In this document: positions 8,330 to 17,350 of the stretch, piece after piece | How positions within the stretch are numbered: the stretch's first letter is position 1 | Layout: every line of letters starts with the position of its first letter | DNA from: Cupriavidus pauculus | GTDB taxonomy: Bacteria > Pseudomonadota > Gammaproteobacteria > Burkholderiales > Burkholderiaceae | NCBI RefSeq assembly: GCF_008693385.1 | Contig: NZ_CP044067.1 | Span: 2,709,501-2,773,500 of the forward strand | Reading direction: 5' to 3' | DNA length: 64,000 bases | Notes under the pieces: model-generated | What the model saw: only the letters and a program-made list of their open reading frames with translations | The model's database searches: none | What the model was told of the DNA's origin: nothing | Translations under genes and position numbers: made by a program

Positions 8330-9748
8330 ATGAATCCTTCGATACGCCAGCTGGCGAGCGTGGTCACGCTCGCCGTCCTCATATCCGCGTGCTCGACCGC
8401 GCCGCCACCCGCGCCTGCCGAGACCGCCGTCGTGCAGGCGCCCTCCGACCAGGCGATGAAGTCGCTCTCTGCCGAGGTCTTCACGTTTGGCTATCCGCTC
8501 GTGCTGATGGACGTCACGCGCGAGATCATGACGGTCAAGACGCCAATCAATACCTTCAGTCACCGCCGCTCGTTCTTCGATGGCGCGTTCACGGACGTCG
8601 TCACGCCGAATGCCGACACGCTGTATTCGACGGCGTGGCTCGACGTCTCGCGCGAACCCGTCGTGCTGTCGTTACCGGATACCGCCGGCCGCTTCTACCT
8701 GATGCCGATGCTCGATGCATGGACCAACGTCATTGCGTCGCCGGGCAAGCGCACGACCGGTACGCGGCGCGGCGCGTTTGCGATCGTCGGGCCCGAGTGG
8801 AAGGGCACGTTGCCGAAGGGTGTGAAGGAGATTCGTTCGCCGACGGCGATGGTGTGGATCGTCGGGCGGACGCAGGTCAATAGCCGGCAGGATCTTGCCG
8901 CCGTGCATCGTCTGCAGGACCAGTATCGTCTGGTCCCGCTGTCGGTCTGGCAGAAGGGCGGTCGCGTGGCGCCCGCGCCGGCCGCGCCGCGGGCCACGAT
9001 GATCGATACCGAGTCGTCGCCCGCCGAGCAGGTGGCCGCGATGGACGCGCAGGCCTTCTTCAGCCGCCTGGCCGCGCTGCTGCCCGACAATCCGCCGGCA
9101 CCGGCCGATGCGCCGATGGTCGAGAAGATGACGCGCATGGGCATCGTGGCGGGCGAGCCGTTCAAGACGACCGTGCTGGAACCTTCCACCGCGCGTGCGG
9201 TGCAGGAAGGCGCGACGGCGGCGTTGACGGGCATCGCCGCGCAGGTCAAGAAGGCCGAGGCCGGCGATACCGGATGGCGGGTCTGGCATGAGGGCGGCGG
9301 GTATGGCACCGATTACGTGGCGCGCGCCACGGTGGCCATGATGGGTCCCGATCTGAATCTGCCCGAGGACGCCGTGTACCCGACCGCGCGCGCGGATGCG
9401 ACGGGGCGGCCGTTCGACGGGGGCAGCCGGTACGTGCTGCACTTCGACAAGAGCCAGCTGCCGCCGGTAAAGGCGTTCTGGTCGCTGTCGCTGTACAACA
9501 GCCAGCAGGTGTTCGTGAGCAATCCGATCAACCGGTATTCGATCGGTAGCCGCGACCGGCTGCGGTACAACCGCGATGGATCGCTGGATATCTATATTCA
9601 ATACGACCGGCCGGCGAACGCCGCGCAACAGGCCAACTGGCTGCCGGCGCCGCCCGATGCGTTCAACCTGATGCTGCGCGCTTACTGGCCCGATCAGGCG
9701 TTGCTGGATGGGGACTGGATACCGCCGGCAGTGCAACGGGTGAACTGA
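8330..9748 (+). CDS. DUF1254/DUF1214 domain lipoprotein
   Basis: A 472-residue exported protein. The ATG at 8330 follows AAGGGA by 9 bases and gives a lipoprotein signal ending in L-I-S-A-C (Cys about residue 21), so earlier in-frame starts are rejected. An N-terminal DUF1254 domain (around residues 45-180, with TFGYPLVLMD and TPNADTLYSTAWLD) and a C-terminal DUF1214 domain (around 350-460, with YVLHFDKSQLPPVKAFWSLS) are in the usual order. The biochemical role of this widespread family is not established. It is followed by a convergent TonB-dependent receptor gene. Confidence 0.88.
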   Translation: MNPSIRQLASVVTLAVLISACSTAPPPAPAETAVVQAPSDQAMKSLSAEVFTFGYPLVLMDVTREIMTVKTPINTFSHRRSFFDGAFTDVVTPNADTLYSTAWLDVSREPVVLSLPDTAGRFYLMPMLDAWTNVIASPGKRTTGTRRGAFAIVGPEWKGTLPKGVKEIRSPTAMVWIVGRTQVNSRQDLAAVHRLQDQYRLVPLSVWQKGGRVAPAPAAPRATMIDTESSPAEQVAAMDAQAFFSRLAALLPDNPPAPADAPMVEKMTRMGIVAGEPFKTTVLEPSTARAVQEGATAALTGIAAQVKKAEAGDTGWRVWHEGGGYGTDYVARATVAMMGPDLNLPEDAVYPTARADATGRPFDGGSRYVLHFDKSQLPPVKAFWSLSLYNSQQVFVSNPINRYSIGSRDRLRYNRDGSLDIYIQYDRPANAAQQANWLPAPPDAFNLMLRAYWPDQALLDGDWIPPAVQRVN

Positions 9749-9750
9749 GG

Positions 9751-9769
9751 GAGGGGGGGCTCCCCCCCT
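9751..9769. terminator. G/C hairpin between convergent genes
   Basis: AGGGGGGG and CCCCCCCT face each other across two bases in the 22-bp gap between the DUF1254 and receptor stops. It could act as a bidirectional termination structure, but there is no T-run. Confidence 0.3.
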
Positions 9770-9770
9770 C

Positions 9771-11927
9771 TCAAAACTTGTACTTCACCCCCGCATACAG
9801 GGCCCGGCCATTGCCCGGATAGAACAGCGCGGTATTGGTCGCCGTCCGCAGGTCCGCAACCGTACTCACGTCGCTGATGTAACGGCGGTTCGACAGGTTG
9901 CGCGCATCGAGGAACAGCGTCACGCCACGCGCGCGACCTTCGAGCTCGTAGCTGGCCTGCACGCCGAACAGCACATACGCCGGCACCTGCTGCGTATTCG
10001 CGTAATCGACATACGCCCCGCTCGGCACCCAGTCGATCGTTCCCGCCACCCGCAGCCGCTGTTGCCGGCTATACGCGAGCGTCGTGCGCAGTACGTGCCG
10101 CGGCACGCCCGCGATGCGGTTGTTGCCGTAGACCGGATCGTTGTCGAAGCGGAAGTCGCTGAAGTTCCACAACTGCGACACCGTGAACTTGTCGCCCTTG
10201 CCGACGATGTCGTGCAACACGTCAGCGCTGGCGCCGAGCTCCACGCCCTGCAGCACCGTCTTGTTCGCATTGAACGTCGACGCCGGCACGTCCGGGCTGA
10301 CCGTGTATTGCAAGAGCTGATCGCGTACGAGCGAGCGGTAGAGCGTGACGTCCCACCCGTAGCGATCGGTCTGTCCGCGCGTGCCGGCCTCGACCGTCCA
10401 CCCGCGCTGCTGCGCCAGCGGCACGAAGCGGTTCGTGGTGCCGATGGTCTGGTTCAGGTCCGAGAAGTCGGGCACATCGGCGCTGCGCGTGATATCGACG
10501 AACGCCTGCACGTGCTTCGCGGGCTCCCATAGCACACCGAACTTCGGATTCACGCCGCTATAGGTCGTGGCATCCGCGCGCGGTGTGGGGCTCGCGGGCA
10601 GGCCGCCGAAGTCCGTATAGTCGCGCCGGCTGCGATAGGCCTTCGCGCCGGCCATGATCGCCACGGTCGGCACCACGTAAAGACGGTCCTCGAGGTAGGC
10701 CTCGTAGTTGTAGGCATCCTGCCGCGCATTGAGCGTCTGCGCGCCGCGATCGCCGCTGACGTTCACGTACTGGCGCGCGTCGTTGTTGCCGCCAAGGAAG
10801 CGCGCGCCCGCAATGATCTGGTTGCGCAGACCGCCGACCGCGAAGTTGCCGGTATAGCGCGGCGCAAAGCCGTAGGTCCACGCGTCCTGGTCGATGACCT
10901 GGAAGATCGGGTGGTAGAGGCTCTTGTGCACGACCCACGAGGTGAAGTCGAGTTGCCCGTTGTCGAGCTTGACGCTGGTCACGTTGGCCAGCCGCTCGGT
11001 GCGCGTGTTGCGTGCCTGATCGCCCGCCAGCGCGCTGGCCGAGGCCATGCGGGGGTTGTGCAGCGCCTGATCGAGCGTGAGCGAGCCGGGCAACAGCTGA
11101 TCGACGATATACGCGCCGAAGTAGAAACGCGTTTCCACGGCGGGGCTGAAGCGGTAGCCGAAGTTCGCGTTCAGTTGCTCGTACTGGCCGCGCTCGTGGC
11201 TGCGATAACCCTCGGCGTGATTGACGGTCAGGTTGGCGAGAAAGTCGAACGCGCCGATCTGGCGCGAGACCTGCGCGCTGGCGCGTGCCGTGCCGAAGCT
11301 GCCGCCGTCCACGCGCACCATGTTGGGCGCGTCGGCAGTGAGCGCCGTGGGCGTGGTGAAGTTGATCGCGCCGCCGAGCGTGGTGCTGCCATAGGCGAGG
11401 CCATTGCCGCCCTTGTAGATCTCCGTGGCGGCGAGGCCGAGCGGATCGATCTGGTAGTAATCGCCGCTGCCGTCGGCAAAGTTGGTCGGCACGCCGTCCT
11501 GCAGCAGATCGAGCCCGCGCGCATGGAAGCCGCGGGCGATGCCCGAGCCGCGGATCGACAGCCGCAGTTCCTGTCCGTAGCGTTCTTCCACGTAGACGCC
11601 GGGCGCGTCCTTGAGCACGTCGCGCAGATTGCTGGCGTAGGTATCGCTATAGGAGGCCGCATCGACGAAGCCGACCGAGCCGGCCGACTGGAACAGCGAC
11701 TCGCGTTGCCGCGCGATGCCCGGCGCGGTGAGCGAGCCGTTGGCATTCGCGGTGGCGGTGACCGCAGGCAGCACGCGGACCTCCGGCGTGGACACGGCCG
11801 ACGGCGGATCGCCCGCCGTCGATGCGGACGGGCTGGCGGACGGGCTGGCGGATTGCGCGGCGGCAATGCCCGTCAGCGCGGCGGCTGGCAACACCGACAG
11901 GCGGCGCCAGGCTGTGATTCGTTTCAT
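9771..11927 (-). CDS. TonB-dependent outer-membrane receptor (FecA-like)
   Basis: A 718-residue receptor. The ATG at 11927 is preferred over the upstream one because AAGGAAGG precedes it and a signal peptide (LSVLPAAALTGIAAAQS) follows directly. An N-terminal Ser/Pro-rich stretch leads to a TonB-box-like VLPAVTATA. The plug domain (about residues 75-200) has LRDVLKDAPGVYVEERYGQE and GLAYGSTTLGGAINFTTP. A 22-strand barrel follows and ends in YAGVKYKF with terminal Phe. It transports a siderophore or other large ligand across the outer membrane with TonB energy; the ligand is unknown. It lies 139 bp after metE in the same direction, with no FecI/FecR pair. Confidence 0.88.
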   Translation of the reverse strand: MKRITAWRRLSVLPAAALTGIAAAQSASPSASPSASTAGDPPSAVSTPEVRVLPAVTATANANGSLTAPGIARQRESLFQSAGSVGFVDAASYSDTYASNLRDVLKDAPGVYVEERYGQELRLSIRGSGIARGFHARGLDLLQDGVPTNFADGSGDYYQIDPLGLAATEIYKGGNGLAYGSTTLGGAINFTTPTALTADAPNMVRVDGGSFGTARASAQVSRQIGAFDFLANLTVNHAEGYRSHERGQYEQLNANFGYRFSPAVETRFYFGAYIVDQLLPGSLTLDQALHNPRMASASALAGDQARNTRTERLANVTSVKLDNGQLDFTSWVVHKSLYHPIFQVIDQDAWTYGFAPRYTGNFAVGGLRNQIIAGARFLGGNNDARQYVNVSGDRGAQTLNARQDAYNYEAYLEDRLYVVPTVAIMAGAKAYRSRRDYTDFGGLPASPTPRADATTYSGVNPKFGVLWEPAKHVQAFVDITRSADVPDFSDLNQTIGTTNRFVPLAQQRGWTVEAGTRGQTDRYGWDVTLYRSLVRDQLLQYTVSPDVPASTFNANKTVLQGVELGASADVLHDIVGKGDKFTVSQLWNFSDFRFDNDPVYGNNRIAGVPRHVLRTTLAYSRQQRLRVAGTIDWVPSGAYVDYANTQQVPAYVLFGVQASYELEGRARGVTLFLDARNLSNRRYISDVSTVADLRTATNTALFYPGNGRALYAGVKYKF

Positions 11928-12066
11928 GACCTTCCTTGCGGCCGGACGATGTGCTTCCGCGAGCAGATGCCATCGGCCTGATCTTATGGGCTCGACCGCA
12001 AGGATAGGAATGTGCGGGCGCGGACGCCATGTGACACAGCGCCGCATTGGCCATCGGGGTGATGTC

Positions 12067-14349
12067 CTACGCCGCGAGGCGTGCGCGCAACTGATGCGTG
12101 GCCGCGACCATGTTCGTCAGCGCGGCCTCGGTTTCCGGCCAGCCGCGCGTCTTGAGCCCGCAGTCCGGATTGACCCACAGCCGTTCCGGCGGAATCACTT
12201 CGCACGCGCGCTCGAGCAGCCGCGCGATGGCCGACACCTCGGGAACGCGCGGCGAGTGGATGTCGTAGACACCGGGCCCGATCTCGTTGGGGTAGGCGAA
12301 CGCGCCAAAGCCCTCGAGCAGCTCCATGGCGGAACGCGACGTCTCGATCGTGATGACGTCGGCGTCCATCGCCGCGATGGCGGGCAGGATATCGTTGAAC
12401 TCGGCATAGCACATATGCGTATGGATCTGCGTCCGGTCCGCGACGCCCGACGCGGACAGCCGGAAGGCTTCCACCGCCCATTCGAGATACGCGGGCCACT
12501 CCGACGCGCGTAGCGGCAAGCCTTCACGCAGCGCGGGCTCGTCGATCTGGATCACGCGGATGCCGGCCGCCTCGAGGTCGCAGACCTCGTCGCGAATGGC
12601 GAGCGCGAGCTGGCGCGCCGTGGCCGCCCGGGGCTGATCGTCGCGCACGAACGACCACTGGAGCATCGTGACGGGGCCCGTCAGCATGCCCTTCATCGGA
12701 CGCTCGGTCAGGGACTGGGCGAAGCGCGTGGTATCGACGGTCATCGGTTCGGGGCGGTAGACGTCGCCATAGATCACGGGCGGCTTCACGCAGCGCGAAC
12801 CGTAGCTCTGGACCCAGCCGTTCTCCGTGAACGCATAGCCGCACAGCTGCTCGCCGAAGAACTCGACCATGTCGTTACGCTCGGCCTCGCCATGCACGAG
12901 CACATCGAGCCCTAGTGCCTCCTGCCTGCGCACGGCGTGCGTGATTTCCGCGCGCATGCGTTCGAGGTAGGCCAGCGCGCCAAGCTCGCCGCGCCGGTGC
13001 GCGGCACGCGCCTGACGGATGGCCGGCGTTTGCGGAAACGAGCCGATGGTCGTGGTTGGCAGCGGCGGCAGCTTGAGCGATGCGCGCTGCAGCGCGTTGC
13101 GCGCGTCGAACGGACTCTGGCGCGTGGCCATCTGCGGCGTGATGGCGGCAAGGCGCTTGCGCACCGAGGCATTGACGACGCGCCGCGAGGATTGCCGCGA
13201 CTGGCGCGCGGCATCCGACGCCATCAGTTCCGCGGCGACGGCGGCCTCGCCGTGCGTCAGCGCCGTGGCCAGCACGCGCAGTTCGTCAAGCTTCTCGGTG
13301 GCGAATGCGAGCCACGACCGCAGTTCCGGATCGAGGCGCGTTTCGGTCTCGAGCGAGACCGGCACATGCAGCAGCGAACACGACGGGGCCAGCCAGAGTC
13401 GATCGCCTAGCGCATCGTGCAACGGCCGCAGCCGTGCGAGCGCCGCGGGCAGGTCGGTGCGCCAGATATTGCGGCCGTCGATGATGCCGGCCGAGAGCAC
13501 CGCCTGCGCGGGCAGCACGCGCAGCCATGCATCGAGTTGCCCGGGCGCGCGTACGAGGTCGAGGTGAAAACCGTGCACGGGGAGCGCGGCCACGCGCGCG
13601 GCATGCGGGGCGGTCGTGCCGAAGTAGGTGGCGAGCAAGAGCTTGATGCCGAGGCCGCCGAGCGACTGGTAAGCCGTGTCGCAGGCATCGAGCCAGCGCG
13701 CGTCGAGGTCCGTGCACAGCGCGGGCTCGTCGATCTGGACCCATTCGATGCCGCGCGCGGCAAGCTGCGCGAGGATGCGCTGGTACGCGGCCACGACGCG
13801 TGGCAGCAGCGACAGCCGATCGAAGCCGGCGACATGGCTCTTGGCCAGCCACAGGTAGGTGATGGGGCCGATCAGTACGGGGCGCGTCTTGTGCCCGAGC
13901 GCCAGGGCTTCGCCGATCTCATCGAAGAACCACGATGGCCCGCCGTCGAACGTACTGTCCGCATCGAGTTCCGGCACGAGGTAGTGGTAGTTCGTGTCGA
14001 ACCATTTGGTCATTTCCATCGCGGGCTGCGCCGCGTTGCCGCGCGCCAGTTCGAAGGATTGCGCCAGCGTCAGCCGCGCGGCATCGAAACCGAAACGGCG
14101 GGGCAACGCGCCGAGCAGCGCCGTTGTCGACAGGACCTGGTCGTACCACGCGAAGTCGCCGGCCGCGACATGGGCGAGGCCGTGCTCGGCCTGCAGTTGC
14201 CAGTGGCGGCGCCGCAATGCGGCACCGGTCTCGCGCAACGGGGCCTCGGCGTCCGCCTTCATGCCGTCGCGCCAGAACGATTCCAGCGCGAACTTGAGTT
14301 CGCGGCGCGCGCCGATGCGCGGAAAACCGAGCGTGTGAGTGTGTGCCAT
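12067..14349 (-). CDS. metE: Cobalamin-independent methionine synthase
   Basis: A 760-residue protein that transfers the methyl group of 5-methyltetrahydropteroyl-triglutamate to homocysteine, the last step of methionine synthesis. The start [13 protein letters not shown] matches the family N-terminus (LGFPRIGxxRELK). Both barrels are present: the N-terminal homologue and the C-terminal catalytic domain ([13 protein letters not shown] near residue 440). Zinc ligands are visible in HTHMCYAEF (His and Cys) and [12 protein letters not shown] (Cys). It is divergent from metR with 96 bp between, containing a MetR box, so homocysteine-responsive activation by MetR is expected. Confidence 0.97.
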   Translation of the reverse strand: MAHTHTLGFPRIGARRELKFALESFWRDGMKADAEAPLRETGAALRRRHWQLQAEHGLAHVAAGDFAWYDQVLSTTALLGALPRRFGFDAARLTLAQSFELARGNAAQPAMEMTKWFDTNYHYLVPELDADSTFDGGPSWFFDEIGEALALGHKTRPVLIGPITYLWLAKSHVAGFDRLSLLPRVVAAYQRILAQLAARGIEWVQIDEPALCTDLDARWLDACDTAYQSLGGLGIKLLLATYFGTTAPHAARVAALPVHGFHLDLVRAPGQLDAWLRVLPAQAVLSAGIIDGRNIWRTDLPAALARLRPLHDALGDRLWLAPSCSLLHVPVSLETETRLDPELRSWLAFATEKLDELRVLATALTHGEAAVAAELMASDAARQSRQSSRRVVNASVRKRLAAITPQMATRQSPFDARNALQRASLKLPPLPTTTIGSFPQTPAIRQARAAHRRGELGALAYLERMRAEITHAVRRQEALGLDVLVHGEAERNDMVEFFGEQLCGYAFTENGWVQSYGSRCVKPPVIYGDVYRPEPMTVDTTRFAQSLTERPMKGMLTGPVTMLQWSFVRDDQPRAATARQLALAIRDEVCDLEAAGIRVIQIDEPALREGLPLRASEWPAYLEWAVEAFRLSASGVADRTQIHTHMCYAEFNDILPAIAAMDADVITIETSRSAMELLEGFGAFAYPNEIGPGVYDIHSPRVPEVSAIARLLERACEVIPPERLWVNPDCGLKTRGWPETEAALTNMVAATHQLRARLAA

Positions 14350-14433
14350 GTCTGCGTGCGGAAGAAATCCAGAGTGGCGCACAGTGTCGGATCGCGGCTA
14401 GAATGAATCAAGCGACATGTTTTAAACATTATA

Positions 14434-14446
14434 TGAATCTAATTCA
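14434..14446. promoter_or_regulatory. MetR box
   Basis: TGAATCTAATTCA fits the known MetR consensus TGAANNTNNTTCA at every fixed position. It overlaps the metR start codon by one base and lies in the metE-metR divergent region, as expected for metE activation and metR autorepression. A second near-palindrome, ATGTTTTAAACAT, sits at 14417-14429. Confidence 0.8.
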
Positions 14447-15366
14447 TGATTGAAGTCAGGCATTTCCGCTCGCTGGTAGCCATCGCGGAATCGGGCAAGC
14501 TCGCGGTGGCGGCCGAGCGTGTGCACGTGAGCCAGTCGGCGTTATCGCATCAGATCAAGGCGATCGAATCGCACTACGGCATGGCATTGTTCGATCGCAC
14601 GCGCCATGGGCTGCGCTTTACGCCGGCCGGCGAGCGCCTGCTCGCGCTCGCGCGCGAGTCGCTGGCCGCGATCAGCGAGGCCGAGCGCGATCTGGTCCGG
14701 CTCAAGGGCGACACGAGCGGCGAATTGCGCGTGGTGCTCGAATGCCATACGTGCTTCGACTGGCTGATGCCGGTGATGGACGAGTTCCGGCGCCGCTGGC
14801 CCGAGGTGGAGGTCGACCTCGTGGCGGGCTTTCACGCCGACCCCCTGTCACTGATCGCGGAAGGGCGCGCGGACATGGTGATCGGATCGAAGCCGCCGAC
14901 GCGGCGCGGGCTCGTCGTGGCGCCGCTGTTCCGCTTCGAGATCCTGGCCGTCATCGCCAACGAGCACCGGCTGCGCAACAAGCGGCGGATCGAGGCGCAG
15001 GACCTCGCGGGCGAGACGCTGATCACGTATCCCGTGCCCGAGACGCGCATCGACCTGATTCGCGAGGTGCTCGAGCCCGCGGGCATCCGCCTGCAGCGGC
15101 GCACCGCCGAGCTGACCGTGGCGGTGCTGCAGCTCGTGGCGAGCCGGCGCGGGGTGGCGGCGTTACCGAACTGGGGCGTGAAGAACTACGTCGACCACGA
15201 CTATGTGCTGGCCAAGCGGATCGGGACGAAGGGATTGTGGAGCGAGTTGTTTGCGACCGTGCCGACCGCGATGGCCGAGCGGCCTTATGTGGACGACTTT
15301 GTGTCGATCGTGCGCGATACGTGCGCGGCGGAGCTCGACGGTATCGAGCTGCTGTCCGCGGCGTGA
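14446..15366 (+). CDS. metR: LysR-family regulator MetR
   Basis: A 306-residue LysR-type activator. The N-terminal winged helix-turn-helix (residues 1-60) contains AAERVHVSQSALSHQIKAIE, and the LysR effector domain occupies about 90-295. High similarity in the helix region to MetR and divergence from metE identify it. Homocysteine is the known co-activator for MetR. The start codon overlaps the predicted MetR box, which implies autoregulation. It ends 15 bp before a convergent small ORF. Confidence 0.93.
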   Translation: MIEVRHFRSLVAIAESGKLAVAAERVHVSQSALSHQIKAIESHYGMALFDRTRHGLRFTPAGERLLALARESLAAISEAERDLVRLKGDTSGELRVVLECHTCFDWLMPVMDEFRRRWPEVEVDLVAGFHADPLSLIAEGRADMVIGSKPPTRRGLVVAPLFRFEILAVIANEHRLRNKRRIEAQDLAGETLITYPVPETRIDLIREVLEPAGIRLQRRTAELTVAVLQLVASRRGVAALPNWGVKNYVDHDYVLAKRIGTKGLWSELFATVPTAMAERPYVDDFVSIVRDTCAAELDGIELLSAA

Positions 15367-15381
15367 CTGGCTGCGGTGGCC

Positions 15382-15663
15382 TCAGGCGGCAAGCGCTTCC
15401 TTTTCCTCGCTGACCGCATCGATTCCCGCGTCGATTACCGCATCGACCACCGCCATGTCCACGCCTTGTTCGACACGACGCAGGAACAGCTCGAGCAGAT
15501 CGGCGTCGGGGGCCTCCGTCACGAGCCGCGCGGTGCGGCCCTGCATATGAATCTGCTGCAGCGACAGACCGGTGCGGCGGGCGCTGGCGAGCACCCATTC
15601 GAGCGCGCCGAACGTGTCGGTGCCGTCGAGGCGAAGGTCGAGTTGCAGGGCTGGCAGGGACAT
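15382..15663 (-). CDS. Small ACT-like domain protein
   Basis: A 93-residue protein starting MSLPALQLDLRL. The N-terminal 65 residues have the beta-alpha-beta pattern of ACT-like regulatory domains (strand LQLDLRL, helix FGALEWVLASARR, strands LQQIHMQ and TARLVTEA), resembling small subunits of the IlvM kind. No catalytic partner is adjacent. An in-frame ATG at 15741 would add 26 residues; neither start has a clear ribosome site. It is divergent from an Lrp-type regulator, whose own C-terminal domain belongs to the related RAM/ACT-like fold, so an amino-acid-sensing role is plausible but unproven. Confidence 0.6.
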   Translation of the reverse strand: MSLPALQLDLRLDGTDTFGALEWVLASARRTGLSLQQIHMQGRTARLVTEAPDADLLELFLRRVEQGVDMAVVDAVIDAGIDAVSEEKEALAA

Positions 15664-15734
15664 GGCGGGTATCGGGCAGGGGTGGGCGATGGAAACAATG
15701 TACCAGCGGTGCCTCGAAATAGGCTTCTTATTTT

Positions 15735-15759
15735 TCTCCATTTGGACTCGGAATGGAGA
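15735..15759. promoter_or_regulatory. Inverted repeat in the Lrp divergent promoter region
   Basis: TCTCCATT (15735-15742) and AATGGAGA (15752-15759) form 8-bp arms with 9 bases between. It lies between the ACT-like gene and the Lrp regulator and is a good candidate operator for that regulator. Confidence 0.5.
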
Positions 15760-15816
15760 TGAATCACGGGTTTGGTGTAGAGTCTGAGGGATATTCTTCT
15801 TCGGACATCGTTTTCC

Positions 15817-16287
15817 GTGAATAACCCTACCAAGCTCGACGACATCGATCGCCGCATTCTGCGCGAACTGCGCCGCGACGGCCGCATCTCCAACGCGAAG
15901 CTGGCCGAGCGCGTCGGACTCTCCGCCACGCCCTGCTGGAACCGCGTGCGCGCGCTCGAGGATGCGGGCGTCATCGACGGCTACGCGGCATTGCTGAACC
16001 AGAAGGCGCTCGGTTTTCCGGACACGGTGCTGATCGAGGTCACGCTGGACCGGCACGACGACGACATGCTGCATCGCTTCGGCGAAGCGCTGGCCGAACT
16101 CCCCGAAGTCCTCGAGGCGCATCTGCTGACGGGGGAGTACGACTATCTGATCAAGGTCGCGGTGGCGGGCACCGAGGGCTACGAGGAATTCCTGCGGCAC
16201 AAGCTCTACAAGCTGCCGGGCCTGCGCCACAGCCACTCGACGTTCGTGCTGCGCACGCTCAAGCGCGAGCCGTCGGTACAGCCGTAG
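15817..16287 (+). CDS. Lrp/AsnC-family transcriptional regulator
   Basis: A 156-residue regulator with a GTG start. The N-terminal helix-turn-helix is LDDIDRRILRELRRDGRIS followed by AKLAERVGLSATPCWNRV, and a C-terminal RAM domain (about residues 68-145) contains LLTGEYDYLIKVAV. Length matches the family. Effectors are usually amino acids. The divergent ACT-like gene and the inverted repeat in the shared promoter region are its most likely local targets. Confidence 0.93.
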   Translation: MNNPTKLDDIDRRILRELRRDGRISNAKLAERVGLSATPCWNRVRALEDAGVIDGYAALLNQKALGFPDTVLIEVTLDRHDDDMLHRFGEALAELPEVLEAHLLTGEYDYLIKVAVAGTEGYEEFLRHKLYKLPGLRHSHSTFVLRTLKREPSVQP

Positions 16288-16429
16288 GCGAACCCCTGTC
16301 CGGGGTCAGGCCAGCGTTGCGCGTGGCGGGGGTAGGAACCGGCCTACAACGCTCTCCGCCGGTCACCGATGTCTGCCGGCGGATGTGCTGCCTACGATGA
16401 AGCAGGCTGCAACCATCCGGAGGTGTCAT

Positions 16430-16600
16430 ATGTCGTTTGCGCTATACCTGGTCGGCGTGCTGCTGCTTGTCGGCGGCATTGCATGGGGGCTCGTCACGAT
16501 GGGCGTGTCGCAGGTCTATATCGGCATTGCATGCGTGATCGTGCTCGGTATCGGCATCATGTCCGCGGTGTCGCGGACACGTACCAAGGATCCGTCGTAG
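16430..16600 (+). CDS. Small two-helix membrane protein
   Basis: A 56-residue protein. The ATG at 16430 has a perfect GGAGG six bases upstream, so the longer reading from 16385 is rejected. Two hydrophobic segments (about residues 3-22 and 27-46) separated by a short turn and a basic tail (RTRTKDPS) suggest an inner-membrane hairpin with both ends in the cytoplasm. No family recognised; the fixed ribosome site supports it being expressed. Confidence 0.7.
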   Translation: MSFALYLVGVLLLVGGIAWGLVTMGVSQVYIGIACVIVLGIGIMSAVSRTRTKDPS

Positions 16601-16612
16601 ATCGGCGGTAGA

Positions 16613-17185
16613 TCAGCGGCGGTTGCGGTCGCCGCGCGCGTCCAGGATGATCATCGTGCGGTCGACCACGCCGGCGTCGGTGAAGTAGACGCTGAAATGC
16701 GCGGGCTGGTACGGTGCCACATACATGCGGTACGACCATGCCTCGCGCTTCATCAGCGGGTAGTAGTTGATCGGCTCCCTCGGCCGGCCCCAGCGCTCGA
16801 GCACGTCCTGCTTGGTCCAGACGCCCGGCTTCGCCGCATAGATCTCGGCTTCCGTCAGCATTTCGCGGAAGCTCTTCAGGCGGCCGTTCGCGTCGAAATC
16901 GGCGGCGTAGATGTCGTAGCCGTACGGTTGCTTCGAGTAGATCCAGCGCGTGGTGCCGTCGGCGAGCTTGAACGTGTCGGTGGGCTCGCCGAACGTCTGA
17001 CGCACGGTACTTTCGGGGCTGCCGACGAGCTTTTCCGCGGTCTGGATGGGCTGCAGCGTCGAGCAGCCGGCCAGCAGCAGCGCGGCCGCGGTCGCGGCGA
17101 GTGCGGCCCGGACGGCCACATGCAGGAAAGGCGGACGCAGGAGGGTGGGACGCAGGAGGGGGGGACGATCTTGGGGGTCGGACAT
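16613..17185 (-). CDS. Lipoprotein with SmpA/OmlA-like repeats
   Basis: A 190-residue lipoprotein. The ATG at 17185 (GGAG upstream) gives a hydrophobic segment ending LLLAGC. Two copies of a BamE/SmpA-like pattern follow: KLVGSPESTVRQTFGEPT and DVLERWGRPREPINYYP, each with the G-x-P turn after a helix. This suggests an outer-membrane-anchored domain of that fold. The exact function is unknown. It ends 12 bp from the convergent small membrane protein gene. Confidence 0.7.
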   Translation of the reverse strand: MSDPQDRPPLLRPTLLRPPFLHVAVRAALAATAAALLLAGCSTLQPIQTAEKLVGSPESTVRQTFGEPTDTFKLADGTTRWIYSKQPYGYDIYAADFDANGRLKSFREMLTEAEIYAAKPGVWTKQDVLERWGRPREPINYYPLMKREAWSYRMYVAPYQPAHFSVYFTDAGVVDRTMIILDARGDRNRR

Positions 17186-17350
17186 CTCTGGGCTCCGTAC
17201 TTGGCAATGATGAGCATAGTGCATCCACGCTCCTCATAGCTGAGACAGATTGCGCGTCTGCATGTTCTTGAAACACGCGAGCGCGCCGAAATATTCCGTT
17301 CGATCCCCTCGATTGGCTCGATCCCCTCTATCCCGCCGCAGGCAGGCGAA

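Noticed and set aside
9771..14349. Cobalamin riboswitch ahead of the TonB receptor or metE
   Set aside because: The gaps (139 bp and 96 bp) are too short and lack the B12 box; MetR explains metE control.
15664..16236. N-terminal extension of the ACT-like ORF to 284 residues
   Set aside because: It would overlap most of the Lrp gene antisense, and its sequence there is a shadow of that gene.
16356..16382. CCGCCGG/CCGGCGG hairpin after the Lrp gene
   Set aside because: Seven-base stem with a 13-base loop and no T-run; too weak to call a terminator.
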